From M30B19 sp041741535 (GTDB lineage: Bacteria; Planctomycetota; Planctomycetia; Pirellulales; Pirellulaceae): a stretch of DNA of 64,000 nucleotides. The notes under the pieces are model-generated. The model was given only the letters and a program-made list of their open reading frames with translations. It did not search any database and was not told where the DNA came from. Positions 33,328 through 43,214 of the stretch are shown here, piece after piece. Position 1 is the stretch's first letter. Each line of letters starts with the position of its first letter. The stretch spans positions 9,287-73,286 of the forward strand of contig JBGSJV010000125.1 in assembly GCA_041741535.1 (NCBI GenBank). Direction: 5' to 3'. The position numbers and the translations under genes are program-made.

Positions 33328-34962
33328 TCAAAGAGAGGAACTCGCCTCAGCCGATTGCCGAAAACCGACAAAATCTTGATCAGCAGGGCGGGGTTCGGGC
33401 CGAGCGGAATGCCCGACCGGAGTCGAGCTTGGAGCTTCGAAACCAGGGACCGCAGCGACCTGAGAGGCCTTCGGTGGCGGACCGCCAACGATCTTCGGAC
33501 CGGCATTTTCTAGCAGATTCATCAATTTAGGCAAGCAGCGATAGGCTTCCGCAGCTCGAGTCAACGAAAACACTTCCACCCGACCAAATACTCGCTCGTG
33601 AATGATCAATGGAAATTGAGCCCCCCATTCGTCCTGAGACTCCACCAACTTGGCCGAGCGGGACTTCCATACAGCATGGTAACTTTCGTGCAGCCAAGGT
33701 GCATTGATGTCAATCCTCACCTTATCGAGGCCGTGGGCTTCCGCAAAATCCTGGGCGACCTGAAACAATTGCCCCCAATCCCGAGTCCCCTGCAGCTGGT
33801 ACTCATCTTTTGTACCTTGAGTCCGATTACCACGGCCCCCGACGACACCAAACGTCATTTGCCGCACGCGCCGACCAGCCATCGAGAACTCGGCAAACCC
33901 AAACACTTTGCCCGCAATCAAAAAAACCATAACCAACACGACCGCCACCACCGCATATTCACTCTCACGCGTCGCAAAGCTAAGCACACCGCCCAATGCC
34001 GTAGTTCCACACAGTACAAACATCCACAACACCGCCATTTGGGGACTGAGCCCCTGCCCCAAAAGTCGATGATGCAAATGGCCTCGGTCCACAGCATAAA
34101 TTCCACGCCCCGTCATCTGCCTCCGCATAACCGCGACGCCCGAATCCAGAATTGGGATCGCCAACATCGCGATCGGAGCAATAAAGGCGTAGAGAGTCTC
34201 TTCCTTCAATGCAGTCGAGATTGCCAAGGCTCCCAACACCAAACCGATCAACATGCTTCCCCCGTCGCCCAAGTAAATCTTCGCGGGTGGCAAGTTGAAC
34301 CAGAGAAATCCACCGATCGATCCGGCCAACGCCGCCGCAATCACTGCTTCAACCGCCGTTTCCTTACCCAGAAACGCCATCGCGGCCATCGAGAGGCTCA
34401 CGACAAATCCCAAGGTCCCCGCAAACCCATCCGCGCCATCAAGAAGATTTACCGAATTGATTGTGCCTAAAATCCAAAAATAGACAATCAACACCGCAAA
34501 GACGCCAAATTGAATCGTCTGTGCGCCCACATGAACTTGCTCAAAAAAATAACCCGTCGCGATCAAAATCGTGGCGACCCCAATTTGACCAATCAATTTG
34601 ATGCGACCACGAATCTTGAACCGATCGTCCAAAACACCCAGAATCAAAATGGACGCCCCAGCTGCCAACAATCCGTAATGTTTCAACGTGAAGGTCAAGC
34701 CTTCCGACGCGTCCGGAGCCAGCAATTGCCCGAACTGGCCAACACCCAGCGTCACGATCGTAACGGTCGCAACGAAAATCGCGATCCCTCCCACCAATGG
34801 AATCGTACGCTCGTGCAACTTGCGTTTTGCGTCCGGCTTGTCTACTAAACCCACGACAATCGCCAAACGAACCAACAGCGGAACCAATACGGCAACACCT
34901 AGCCCCGAAACGGCTATCACGGCAAGCAAACTAATCAGTTTCCACTGGAAAAGGTCTAACAT
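33328..34962 (-). CDS. WecA/MraY-type undecaprenyl-phosphate sugar-1-phosphate transferase with C-terminal extension
   Basis: 544 residues from ATG 34962. About ten membrane helices carry family motifs: KRKLHERTIPLVGG, NSVNLLDGADGFAG, KIYLGDGGSMLIG and DRGHLHHRLLGQGLS. The last motif favours the WecA side over MraY. After the last helix (VVAVVLVMVFLIAGKVFGF) comes a roughly 190-residue soluble tail with no recognised domain. The family starts glycan assembly by moving HexNAc-1-P to undecaprenyl phosphate. The O-antigen-ligase gene upstream fits an envelope glycan role. Confidence 0.9.
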   Translation of the reverse strand: MLDLFQWKLISLLAVIAVSGLGVAVLVPLLVRLAIVVGLVDKPDAKRKLHERTIPLVGGIAIFVATVTIVTLGVGQFGQLLAPDASEGLTFTLKHYGLLAAGASILILGVLDDRFKIRGRIKLIGQIGVATILIATGYFFEQVHVGAQTIQFGVFAVLIVYFWILGTINSVNLLDGADGFAGTLGFVVSLSMAAMAFLGKETAVEAVIAAALAGSIGGFLWFNLPPAKIYLGDGGSMLIGLVLGALAISTALKEETLYAFIAPIAMLAIPILDSGVAVMRRQMTGRGIYAVDRGHLHHRLLGQGLSPQMAVLWMFVLCGTTALGGVLSFATRESEYAVVAVVLVMVFLIAGKVFGFAEFSMAGRRVRQMTFGVVGGRGNRTQGTKDEYQLQGTRDWGQLFQVAQDFAEAHGLDKVRIDINAPWLHESYHAVWKSRSAKLVESQDEWGAQFPLIIHERVFGRVEVFSLTRAAEAYRCLPKLMNLLENAGPKIVGGPPPKASQVAAVPGFEAPSSTPVGHSARPEPRPADQDFVGFRQSAEASSSL

Positions 34963-35193
34963 AGTGCTCTGCGTCAACGAGGGATGGGGCCCGTCAGTCC
35001 TATTGTACCTGCCAACACGAAAGTTCAATCCACGTTTGGGAAAATCAACAAACCCATCCCGCAACGGCAAGGATGACTTTTTCAAACTCGATGATGATTG
35101 TAATTAAACTCAAACCTTAGGCTGCTTGCTCGCTGGTCGCAAACGCTCCTGACGGAAGGTCAGGAGCCGGCCAAATAACGAACCAAAAGCAAC

Positions 35194-37980
35194 TTAGGGC
35201 TCTTGCAGACGGGCCGCTTGGACCCGTTTTAAGGTCTGTTGATACGTCGAGTTATCCGGGTTCGTTTCCACAAGGCTGCGAATTTCTTCCTCCGCCTTGT
35301 CCAATTCTCCCAACTCGATTCGAGCCAAAACCCGCTGGTAGCGGCCGGCCGTGTGACTGTAGCTTAGGTGCAAAAGCATGTCGAACTGCTCGCGGGCCGC
35401 CTGCCAATTTCCCAACTCCATTTCGATTCTGCCCATCGCCCACGTTTCTGGGACATTGTAATTGAACTCCAACCTGCGGGCATCCAACTGCGCTTTGGTT
35501 GTCAACAAAAGCTGCCGACGAATCTCCGGTTGATTCCGAATTTCCTGATTGCGGTTGACGAAATCCAACAACAGGTCCGGGTACCCCACCAACAACCGCT
35601 CGGCGTACGTCGCCGCCGACATTCCATCAGTCGAAACACCAAGGACCAATTTCCTCAAAACCAAAGGCTCCATCGTCCGCGTGCGCCCGGGTTCCAACTC
35701 GATAGCAGTACGCAGATGCTGCAAACCAAGTTCAAAATTTTCGGCATCTTCCTGGAACTGGCACGACTCCAACGTCTGAAGTCCCGCGATCCACCGGTAC
35801 TGCGGATTGCGGGGAGCAATCGACACGGCTCTTTCCAAATGAGGAACCGCTGTCGCTGAAACCAAGAATCGCCCCAAATCCGCCAAACGTAAATGCAATT
35901 CCGGTCGGAATGGATTGGACTTTCGAGACAAAAGGTATTCGTTGTACGCGGCCAACAAAGCCGCCCGCTGACTTGTGCCCCCATAGAATTCCGCCTGAAG
36001 CACCGGCACGGCCGACGGATTGACGGCCCGCATCTGACGAACCAGTGCCGCGCGCCATGCCGGACTGGTCGATGACCATAACTCTTGAATTTGCTTTTCA
36101 CTTGGCTCGCTAGGGACGGTCGTCAGCAAACGATCCAGTTCGCTGCGGCGGTATTTTTGTTGCCACATCTGCCCGAGCGCATCGTGCAAATTGGCTTCTA
36201 AACCCAATCTCGCCAAAACCGTTAGTTTCTGGAGCGATTGGTCGACCTCGTCCATGGTCGCCGCGTGTTCTTTCTCGCGGACGGTTTTGGCCAATAACAA
36301 GGCGTCTTCCGTTTGACCCAATCGATAGTATTGCAACGCGCCGACAATACCGGCCCCCAGCAAGACGAGGACCAGGAGCGGAGCCACGCGTCCCCACCCC
36401 CAAGCCGTAATCACGGTCGCCTCGGTTTCCCGACGCGCGTAATGCTGTGCTTGACCAGCAACCGCCCCCATCAGCACCGCAAACGTCAACGTGTTCGCTG
36501 GCAAATACAACCCAAAATCAAAAAATGCCGCCACGGCTTGCGAACCCAAAGCCACGCTACCCAACACCCCAACAATCAACATGGCCGGATGCCGAGCCCG
36601 CCGGACCAAAAACATAACCTGGCAAACCGTCCAACCCAACATCAACAACAACAACAGACCCCCGATCAAACCGGCGTCAATCAAGGTTTGAAAATACTGA
36701 TTCTCCGCAAAGACATAGATCTTCTGCTCCATCGTTGTTCGCAACGGGCGATGCACGTGTTGATACGTGTTCAAACCACTGCCAACCAACCATTGCTGCG
36801 AAAACAGCGGCCAAGTATCCGTCCAATTTTGCACGCGAGCATCGTCCAAAACGTTCGCCTTGTCCGCTTGCTCGAATCGATCCATCAACTTTTGCCCAAA
36901 CCCCAGCCAACCCACCAACAACAAGCCCAACACAATGGCCACGGCCAAGTATTGAATTCCCTGCCGACCGCGATTCGAACTGCTAACGCCAATGACCAAG
37001 AATCCGATCACCGAACCCAAGATCATGCTCAAGGTGCCGCCTCGTGATAAGGTCGTCATCACTCCGCCGACAATAAATACCAAGGCGAAAACGGCGGCCA
37101 ATTTGCGCGCGTTTAGCTCATGAACCAGTTGCAACAAGCTGTACCACCAATCGGATTGACGCCGCTGGTCATGGATCATCCAATCTTCACTGTCCTCGGC
37201 CGACTCGCTGTTCCCAAGAAAGGCCGTCATGACCAACATGACCGCCGCTGCCATGGCCATGACCAACCACCCCGCGGCGTTGTTGCGGTTAACGTACGGA
37301 CCAAAAACAGTGCCATCGACTTGCATGGCTCCCATGAATAACGAGTTGTCGGCACCGGTTAACTTTTGAACAATTCCAAAACCCGCCAAAACCACACCGT
37401 TAATCGTCAGCACCAAACAAAGCCAGAACAGACTCCGCGACTGATGAAAATAATACGCTCCCAATACATACGCGATTGCGGCGAACAACAACTGGGTCGT
37501 CATCAGCCGGGTCGCGTGTGGATCGACCGAAATTGGTAATTGCATAGGCAACTGATTCGGAACCGTCGCTGGTCCCAAGTGCAGTTCCACTTGACTCATC
37601 ACTTCTTGATCCATGTCGCTGGGGGTCGCCAATTGCTCCCACTGTTGCTGCGAATGCGTCGCCGCCAATCGACCCTTCATCTCGCTAGACAGAGGCCAAA
37701 TCTGCAACATTCCAAGGCCGATCGCCAATAGAATGGGCAACACAGACAATGGCAGAATGAGCGCCTTGGGTCGGTTAATCGCCAGTTCGAGAAACCAAAG
37801 ACCTAAGGCAACAACGGATGCGATCGCCAGACCAAACTGAGCCCAGCCTGCCAGCGAACCAAGCAACCACGGTGCAACCACCAACATCGCAAGAACCACG
37901 ACCCGCCCCGGATAACTCGTCAAAGGCACGGCGTGCGCCGACTTGGAGCTTTTGGTCCCGTATCTTTTTCGTTCGGACAT
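35194..37980 (-). CDS. O-antigen ligase (Wzy_C)-type membrane protein with TPR-like C-terminus
   Basis: 928 residues. About a dozen helices, with the ligase region showing SRGGTLSMILGSVIGFLVIG, GSGLNTYQ and AENQYFQTLIDAGLIGGLLL. The C-terminal third is helical and TPR-like (VPHLERAVSIAPRNPQYRWI; NWQAAREQFDMLLHLSYS; ELDKAEEEIRSLVETNPDN). The family ligates or polymerises lipid-linked glycans at the outer membrane-facing side. It lies 231 bases upstream of the WecA-type gene, on the same strand. Confidence 0.82.
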   Translation of the reverse strand: MSERKRYGTKSSKSAHAVPLTSYPGRVVVLAMLVVAPWLLGSLAGWAQFGLAIASVVALGLWFLELAINRPKALILPLSVLPILLAIGLGMLQIWPLSSEMKGRLAATHSQQQWEQLATPSDMDQEVMSQVELHLGPATVPNQLPMQLPISVDPHATRLMTTQLLFAAIAYVLGAYYFHQSRSLFWLCLVLTINGVVLAGFGIVQKLTGADNSLFMGAMQVDGTVFGPYVNRNNAAGWLVMAMAAAVMLVMTAFLGNSESAEDSEDWMIHDQRRQSDWWYSLLQLVHELNARKLAAVFALVFIVGGVMTTLSRGGTLSMILGSVIGFLVIGVSSSNRGRQGIQYLAVAIVLGLLLVGWLGFGQKLMDRFEQADKANVLDDARVQNWTDTWPLFSQQWLVGSGLNTYQHVHRPLRTTMEQKIYVFAENQYFQTLIDAGLIGGLLLLLMLGWTVCQVMFLVRRARHPAMLIVGVLGSVALGSQAVAAFFDFGLYLPANTLTFAVLMGAVAGQAQHYARRETEATVITAWGWGRVAPLLVLVLLGAGIVGALQYYRLGQTEDALLLAKTVREKEHAATMDEVDQSLQKLTVLARLGLEANLHDALGQMWQQKYRRSELDRLLTTVPSEPSEKQIQELWSSTSPAWRAALVRQMRAVNPSAVPVLQAEFYGGTSQRAALLAAYNEYLLSRKSNPFRPELHLRLADLGRFLVSATAVPHLERAVSIAPRNPQYRWIAGLQTLESCQFQEDAENFELGLQHLRTAIELEPGRTRTMEPLVLRKLVLGVSTDGMSAATYAERLLVGYPDLLLDFVNRNQEIRNQPEIRRQLLLTTKAQLDARRLEFNYNVPETWAMGRIEMELGNWQAAREQFDMLLHLSYSHTAGRYQRVLARIELGELDKAEEEIRSLVETNPDNSTYQQTLKRVQAARLQEP

Positions 37981-38201
37981 ATCGCATCTACCAAGGGAAT
38001 ATCGTTTCGACCCAGCGTCATTCGCGAAAACGGCGACCGACAGAGCAATAGGCTTTGCCCAAAAAGGGGCTGACCCTCTCCGTTCATGTCTTTTTGGCCA
38101 GGATCTTGCCCTCCAAAAAGGTCAGACCACTTTTCGGACAAACCCTAGTCTAACTATGAACCGAGGGCATCTGTTGTAACGATGCCGGAACACAACACGG
38201 T

Positions 38202-39962
38202 TTACACCGATTCCATGAGCCTCAAATTCGGCGCAATCGTTTCCAATAGATCCGTCAACAGTTGCCGAACTTGATTCGTTGTCTTCTGCTCCAAAGCTTC
38301 GGCCAAAACTTGTTTGGCCTGGACAACACTAACCTGCGCCGCCAATTGTTTGATCGACGGCACAAATGCCGGCGACATGCTAAAACGAGTCAGCCCCATT
38401 CCGAGCAGCAAAATAAACGCCCGATGCTGGCCAGCCATTTCCCCACACAGCGTCACCGGCTTGCCAACGCGATTACAAGAATGGATTACCGATTTGAGAA
38501 CTCGAAGAACAGCCGGAGCCAACGGCTGACACAAATGGCTGACTTTCGGATTGTCTCGATCGGCCGCCATCAAGTACTGCACCAAATCGTTCGAGCCAAT
38601 CGAAACAAAGTCGACCGCCTCCAACAACATGTCGATGCAAATCGCTGCGGCCGGTACTTCGATCATCATCCCGACCGGAACACGTTTCGTGGCCACCCCA
38701 GCCTGTTGCAGTTGCTTGGACGCCAACCCCACCATTTTCCGCAACCTCCGCATCTCTTCCAATGTAGTGACCATCGGAAACAGCATGCGAACTTGACCGT
38801 CCGGAAATTCCGCGGCCGCCCGCAATATGGCCCGGATCTGGGTCATGAAAAAGTCGCGATGCTCGAAACTGAGTCGAATACTCCGCCAACCCATGAACGG
38901 ATTGGCCTCTTGATGATTATGCCCCAAATACGCGACCGTCTTGTCACCCCCAATATCCAGCGTCCGAATCGTCACATTGTGTGCCGGAGTCGCCGCAATG
39001 ATTTGACGATAGTTCTCAAACTGTTCTTGCTCGTCCGGCACGTCCGGATGAGTTAGATACAAGTATTCGGTCCGGTAGAGCCCAACACCTGTCGCCCCCA
39101 TCGCTTCGGCTGCTCGCACGTCCGCCACGTTGTTGACGTTGCCCTGCAAGTGCAACATCACGCCATCCAACGTTTTGGCCGGTAAGTCGCGGTTTTCTGC
39201 TAATTGATCCTTGAGATCAACAAATTCTCGTTCGACTTTGCGAAACGCTCGCAGCGTCTCTTCATTTGGATTGATGATCACACTGCCGTCACGGCCATCC
39301 ACGACGACTTCATCGCCTGTCTTCACTTGGCGCAAAATTCCACTGATACCGCTCACGGCGGGAATACCGCGGCTGCGGGCAATGATGGCCGCGTGACTCG
39401 TCTGACTCCCCTTTTGCGTGACAATCCCCGCGACATCGATATCGCCCAAAGCCACAACCTGCGACGGCAACAACTCATCCGCAAAAACGATCAATTTTCC
39501 GTTGCGGAGATCTTTCTTGATTTCTTGCGAGGCATTCGACAAATACGCACTCAGCCGAACCGCGATGTCGCGTATATCGTTGACCCGCTCTTGCAGATAC
39601 TCGTCGCGAGATTTGGCAAATAATGTCTCGTAAAAGGAGACGGTGTCCCGCAAGGCCGCCTGAGCAGAAATTTGTTCGTCCGAAATCAACTTACAAATAT
39701 GATTGCTGAAGCCCGGATCGCGAAGAATCGAACGATGGACAGCAAAAATCGCGGCCTCTTCTGGACCAACTTGGGCGGCAACCTTTCGTTCAAGATGTTG
39801 CAAGTCCATCGCAGTTCGATGTCGAGCTGCTTCAAAGCGATCCAGTTCTGTTTTCACCTCGTCACTGGTAATCTTAGCCGACTTCCCGCCCACGTAGATT
39901 TCCGTGATGACGTAAGCCGTTCCAACCGCAATTCCAGGCGAGACCGCAATGCCTCTTCGCAT
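38202..39962 (-). CDS. ptsI: Phosphoenolpyruvate-protein phosphotransferase (enzyme I)
   Basis: 586 residues from ATG 39962 (a TTG three codons upstream is possible). Active His is in SQTSHAAIIARSRGIPAVSG. The PEP-binding part shows GVGLYRTEYLYL, MLFPMVTTLEEMRR, FVSIGSNDLVQYLMA and CGEMAGQ. It takes phosphate from PEP and passes it to HPr. No HPr or EII gene is in the window, so this may serve a regulatory PTS. Confidence 0.93.
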   Translation of the reverse strand: MRRGIAVSPGIAVGTAYVITEIYVGGKSAKITSDEVKTELDRFEAARHRTAMDLQHLERKVAAQVGPEEAAIFAVHRSILRDPGFSNHICKLISDEQISAQAALRDTVSFYETLFAKSRDEYLQERVNDIRDIAVRLSAYLSNASQEIKKDLRNGKLIVFADELLPSQVVALGDIDVAGIVTQKGSQTSHAAIIARSRGIPAVSGISGILRQVKTGDEVVVDGRDGSVIINPNEETLRAFRKVEREFVDLKDQLAENRDLPAKTLDGVMLHLQGNVNNVADVRAAEAMGATGVGLYRTEYLYLTHPDVPDEQEQFENYRQIIAATPAHNVTIRTLDIGGDKTVAYLGHNHQEANPFMGWRSIRLSFEHRDFFMTQIRAILRAAAEFPDGQVRMLFPMVTTLEEMRRLRKMVGLASKQLQQAGVATKRVPVGMMIEVPAAAICIDMLLEAVDFVSIGSNDLVQYLMAADRDNPKVSHLCQPLAPAVLRVLKSVIHSCNRVGKPVTLCGEMAGQHRAFILLLGMGLTRFSMSPAFVPSIKQLAAQVSVVQAKQVLAEALEQKTTNQVRQLLTDLLETIAPNLRLMESV

Positions 39963-40011
39963 AGCCCGCAAGTCTACCAGAATTACCTGGCAGTGCCAAT
40001 CCGCTTGAAGC

Positions 40012-40881
40012 TCAAGTGTCGTCGGGTCGCGGTAAGGCCACCGCCGGTGGTTGCTCTACCCGCCGAATCGAACCACCGTCACTCGCACGTAGATCCAATT
40101 GATAAGTCGCCCCGGCTTCCACTTGGATGTAGTTGACCTGTCCATGAACCGCGCGCAGCCCCAGTTCTTGCTGCAGCTTGCTGTCGTTGGCCACTCGCCA
40201 AAAATCCGACCAGATTTTCTCCTCCAAATCGGAGATTTGCCCCATCGTCTGGTACGCAGGAGGTCGAGGGTCTCCCTCCCCAGGCGCCGCGTCCGAATAT
40301 GCCGCGCCGGCGTCAATCGATTGCAGTTCCGTATCTTCGTCACCACGAATGCCGCGAATGATGCATAACGATGTCCCACGAACCAAATCGGCTTGCTCGA
40401 TGTACTTGTCTTCGAATTTGGCCAACCAACAATCCACGTTTAAAAGGGACCCACGCAACGTGAAAACTCGTCGAGTCCCAACTTGGCGACCATCCAGATC
40501 CACTTCGGTGAACAACACTTTCATCAAGTCCACGCCCGTCTCGGGATCCGGCCCCATATCGGTCACCGTCAGGTACGCCAAACGCCGATCAACCTTGATC
40601 AATCGCAGAGAAGTGGTCAGCCGATCATTCTCCTGCGACAGCTTCTTGATCTCCTGCGACTGTTGCTCAATTTGCTTAAGCGACTCGGCCAATTCGCTCT
40701 GAACCCGAGTGAAGTCCGCCCGCACCGACTCCAATTCCCGGGCCGGTACCACGTAGCGATGATAGCCGTAATAACCGCCATACCCGAGCAGTCCCGTCAC
40801 CGTCAACAACATCAGCGTCCGCACTGCCTGATTGAGTACGGACAGTCGCTGTATAAAATCCAAAGGACCATCCGCCACCAT
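40012..40881 (-). CDS. Membrane-anchored coiled-coil protein, unknown function
   Basis: 289 residues. One N-terminal transmembrane helix (RTLMLLTVTGLLGYGGYYGYH), then a coiled coil (ELESVRADFTRVQSELAESL ... QQSQEIKKLSQENDRL), then a soluble part with FTEVDLDGRQVGTRRVF and a loop containing acidic-proline stretches. No family recognised. It starts four bases after trpC and is followed by ptsI 49 bases on, so it may share their transcript. Confidence 0.75.
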   Translation of the reverse strand: MVADGPLDFIQRLSVLNQAVRTLMLLTVTGLLGYGGYYGYHRYVVPARELESVRADFTRVQSELAESLKQIEQQSQEIKKLSQENDRLTTSLRLIKVDRRLAYLTVTDMGPDPETGVDLMKVLFTEVDLDGRQVGTRRVFTLRGSLLNVDCWLAKFEDKYIEQADLVRGTSLCIIRGIRGDEDTELQSIDAGAAYSDAAPGEGDPRPPAYQTMGQISDLEEKIWSDFWRVANDSKLQQELGLRAVHGQVNYIQVEAGATYQLDLRASDGGSIRRVEQPPAVALPRPDDT

Positions 40882-40885
40882 GCGT

Positions 40886-41701
40886 TTATTCCTTCAATGA
40901 CCTATTTGCCATCGGTTCATCCAATCCCAACAGACTGCGGACCGCCTCGGTCAAATCTGCTTGCCGCATCAACGTTTCTCCGACCAACATCGCGTCCACG
41001 CCCGCAGCCTGCCACTCCAAAACCAACGCACGATTCTTTACCCCACTTTCGCCAACGAGGAGGCGATCTTGGGGAACTTGCGCTCGGATTCGGATCGTTT
41101 GTTGGGTATCCACTCGGAAAGTCCGTAAATCACGGTTGTTCACGCCCACGATTTCTGTACCACTGTCCAGGACCGCGTCCAAATTCGCCGCATCATGCAG
41201 TTCGCTCAAGACCGCCAGTCCCAAACTCCGCGCCAATTGATAAAAGTCTCGCAATTGGGTAGCGCTCAAACACTCGGCAATCAGGAGGATCGCGTCGGCA
41301 CCGGCAACTCGGGCTTCATAGATCTGATACGGATCGATGATAAAATCTTTCCGCAACAACGGCAATGAAACCTGATCTTTGATCCTTTGCAAATACGCCA
41401 AGTCTCCTTGAAAATACGGGCGATCGGTAAGCACGCTCAAACATGAAGCTCCACCGGCTTCGTAAGCTTGAGCAATCTCCACCGGATCAAAGTCCGGACG
41501 TATCAGCCCCGCCGAGGGGCTGGCCTTTTTCACTTCCGCAATCAACCGCAACGGTGGAGCCCCCCGCAAAGCGCCGAGAAAATCACGGGTCTTGGGCAGG
41601 TCTGGTATCGTCGCGTGCAGCTCCGCCATAGGGATTTGCTGGCGCCGCTCCGCCACTTCACCCCGCTTGGTCGCTACGATATCCGCCAGAACATCCACCA
41701 A
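40886..41701 (-). CDS. trpC: Indole-3-glycerol-phosphate synthase
   Basis: About 270 residues; no in-frame ATG is available near the N-terminus, so the start is TTG 41701 or GTG 41698. The TIM-barrel motifs are IAEVKKASPSAGLIR (substrate lysine), LLRKDFIIDPYQI, ILLIAECLS, GVNNRDLRTF and GESGVKN. It closes the indole ring in tryptophan synthesis. Gap to the sugar isomerase gene is three bases. No other trp genes are adjacent. Confidence 0.94.
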   Translation of the reverse strand: MVDVLADIVATKRGEVAERRQQIPMAELHATIPDLPKTRDFLGALRGAPPLRLIAEVKKASPSAGLIRPDFDPVEIAQAYEAGGASCLSVLTDRPYFQGDLAYLQRIKDQVSLPLLRKDFIIDPYQIYEARVAGADAILLIAECLSATQLRDFYQLARSLGLAVLSELHDAANLDAVLDSGTEIVGVNNRDLRTFRVDTQQTIRIRAQVPQDRLLVGESGVKNRALVLEWQAAGVDAMLVGETLMRQADLTEAVRSLLGLDEPMANRSLKE

Positions 41702-41704
41702 GGC

Positions 41705-42553
41705 CTAGCTCCAACGCTTCGCGTATTCTCGCCGCATGAACTGCAAGCCTTGGGTCGCTAGATACTCTTCGTTGGGATACATCCGCCGCCAAATTTTGGT
41801 CGCCGCCGAAATTTCCGGCAACGCCAAACCAAAGGCTTCAATCATCAACCAACCGTCATAACCAATTTGACGAAGCGTATCAAACGTCATGTCCCATCGA
41901 ACATCCCCTTCGCCCGGAGTACTGCGATCGTTCTCCGAGATATGCACATGACACAACACGTCCGCACAATCTCGCAATGCCTGAGCCGGCGACTTCTCTT
42001 CAATATTCGAATGAAACGTATCGTACATCAACCGGCAATTGGAATGATTCACTTCCCGAACAAACTTCGCTCCGTCCGCATGACAGTTCAAAAAGTAACA
42101 CTCGAAGCGATTCAACGGCTCCACACCCAACATCACTCCGCAGTCTCGAGCATGGTCGGCAACATGGCGCATCGATTCGATTCCCCAGCCCCACTCACTA
42201 TCGGTTGGACCGCTCCCACTGAAGTGGCCAATCGCCGAATGGAATGGTCCAATCAAGTGGGTTGCTCCCAACGCCGCGCAACAGTCCACCGCTCGCTTGT
42301 TGCCTGCAACACCAGCCGCTCGAATTGCGCTATCGGGACTGATCGGGTTGTCGGCCACGTCGCGAATCGTCACCGCCGTCCGCGCCAGGCCTAAATTATC
42401 TAACCTTTTCCCCCAACTCTCGTAATCCAAGTCGTAGTTGAATAGTGGAACCTCAACGCCATCATAGCCCAACTTTTTGAGCATCTCCAAAGTCGGCAGC
42501 AAGCCGTCGTTCAGCTCCCCCGTCCACAACAACAGATTCATCCCAAACTTCAT
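41705..42553 (-). CDS. Sugar isomerase/epimerase, D-tagatose 3-epimerase-like
   Basis: 282 residues from ATG 42553 (GGAG six bases upstream). AP-endonuclease-like TIM barrel with candidate metal ligands in VEPLNRFE, LMYDTFHSNIEE, CHVHISENDRS and MIEAFG. The VEPLNRFECYFLNC and DTFHSNIEE segments resemble ketose 3-epimerases. Substrate not determinable. It leads the run to trpC. Confidence 0.82.
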   Translation of the reverse strand: MKFGMNLLLWTGELNDGLLPTLEMLKKLGYDGVEVPLFNYDLDYESWGKRLDNLGLARTAVTIRDVADNPISPDSAIRAAGVAGNKRAVDCCAALGATHLIGPFHSAIGHFSGSGPTDSEWGWGIESMRHVADHARDCGVMLGVEPLNRFECYFLNCHADGAKFVREVNHSNCRLMYDTFHSNIEEKSPAQALRDCADVLCHVHISENDRSTPGEGDVRWDMTFDTLRQIGYDGWLMIEAFGLALPEISAATKIWRRMYPNEEYLATQGLQFMRREYAKRWS

Positions 42554-42676
42554 GAAACTCTCCAACTAGAAATGGCTTTCCGCCGCCACCATTTAGTCTA
42601 GGCGGCCAGCCGCCGTCCCCCAAGGTGCCATGGGAGTGCCCAGCCCCAAAACGAACGACCTTGGGTAACCAAAAGA

Positions 42677-43210
42677 CTATCGTTTTTTTGTGTCGATGTC
42701 TTCAAACAAGGCCCTTGGCCGCCAAATTTGTCGCAATTGGCAATGCCCAAAGAAGCGGACCGAATCAGTTAACGCTGCCGACCAGGGCCGCTCAGGAATT
42801 TCAATGTCGGCGATCGCGGCGGTCGGAAAATGCTCGGCTTTGCCACCAATCATGTCCACGACAATCTCCATGGTCGGATTGTGGGCCACCAACAAAAGGG
42901 TCTCCGTTGCCGCCGATACCGACCCCAACGCCTGCAACACCGCCGCCGGAGTCCCCGGATAAAGCCCCTCAACGGTCCGCACTTGTGGAGCTGGAGTGCC
43001 CAAACCGGTCAACAACCGTACGACCGTTTCCTGAGCCCGGCAAGCCGGAGAAACCAAGATCAATTGCGGCAAGACTTTTTCCGATCGCAACCAACCACCC
43101 ATTTCGGCCGCAATTCGATGGCCGCGTTGGTTCAAAGGACGATCCACATCGGCCAAATTGGGATGATCCCAATCGGACTTGGCATGCCGCATCAACAATA
43201 ATCGTGCCAC
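42677..43210 (-). CDS. SixA-type histidine phosphatase
   Basis: 177 residues with a GTG start, since the first in-frame ATG would fall in the active-site motif LMRHAKSDW. Second histidine is in LVAHNPTME. Size and sequence match SixA, which dephosphorylates phosphohistidine on Hpt domains or PTS proteins. It is four bases after the kinase stop, so co-transcribed with it. Confidence 0.87.
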   Translation of the reverse strand: MARLLLMRHAKSDWDHPNLADVDRPLNQRGHRIAAEMGGWLRSEKVLPQLILVSPACRAQETVVRLLTGLGTPAPQVRTVEGLYPGTPAAVLQALGSVSAATETLLLVAHNPTMEIVVDMIGGKAEHFPTAAIADIEIPERPWSAALTDSVRFFGHCQLRQIWRPRALFEDIDTKKR

Positions 43211-43214
43211 GAAT

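Noticed and set aside
38057..38120. Small palindromes around AAAAAG/CTTTTT after ptsI
   Set aside because: Stems CTTTTTGG/CCAAAAAG and GCCC/GGGC exist but none is followed by a T-run in the direction of ptsI transcription, so not called a terminator.
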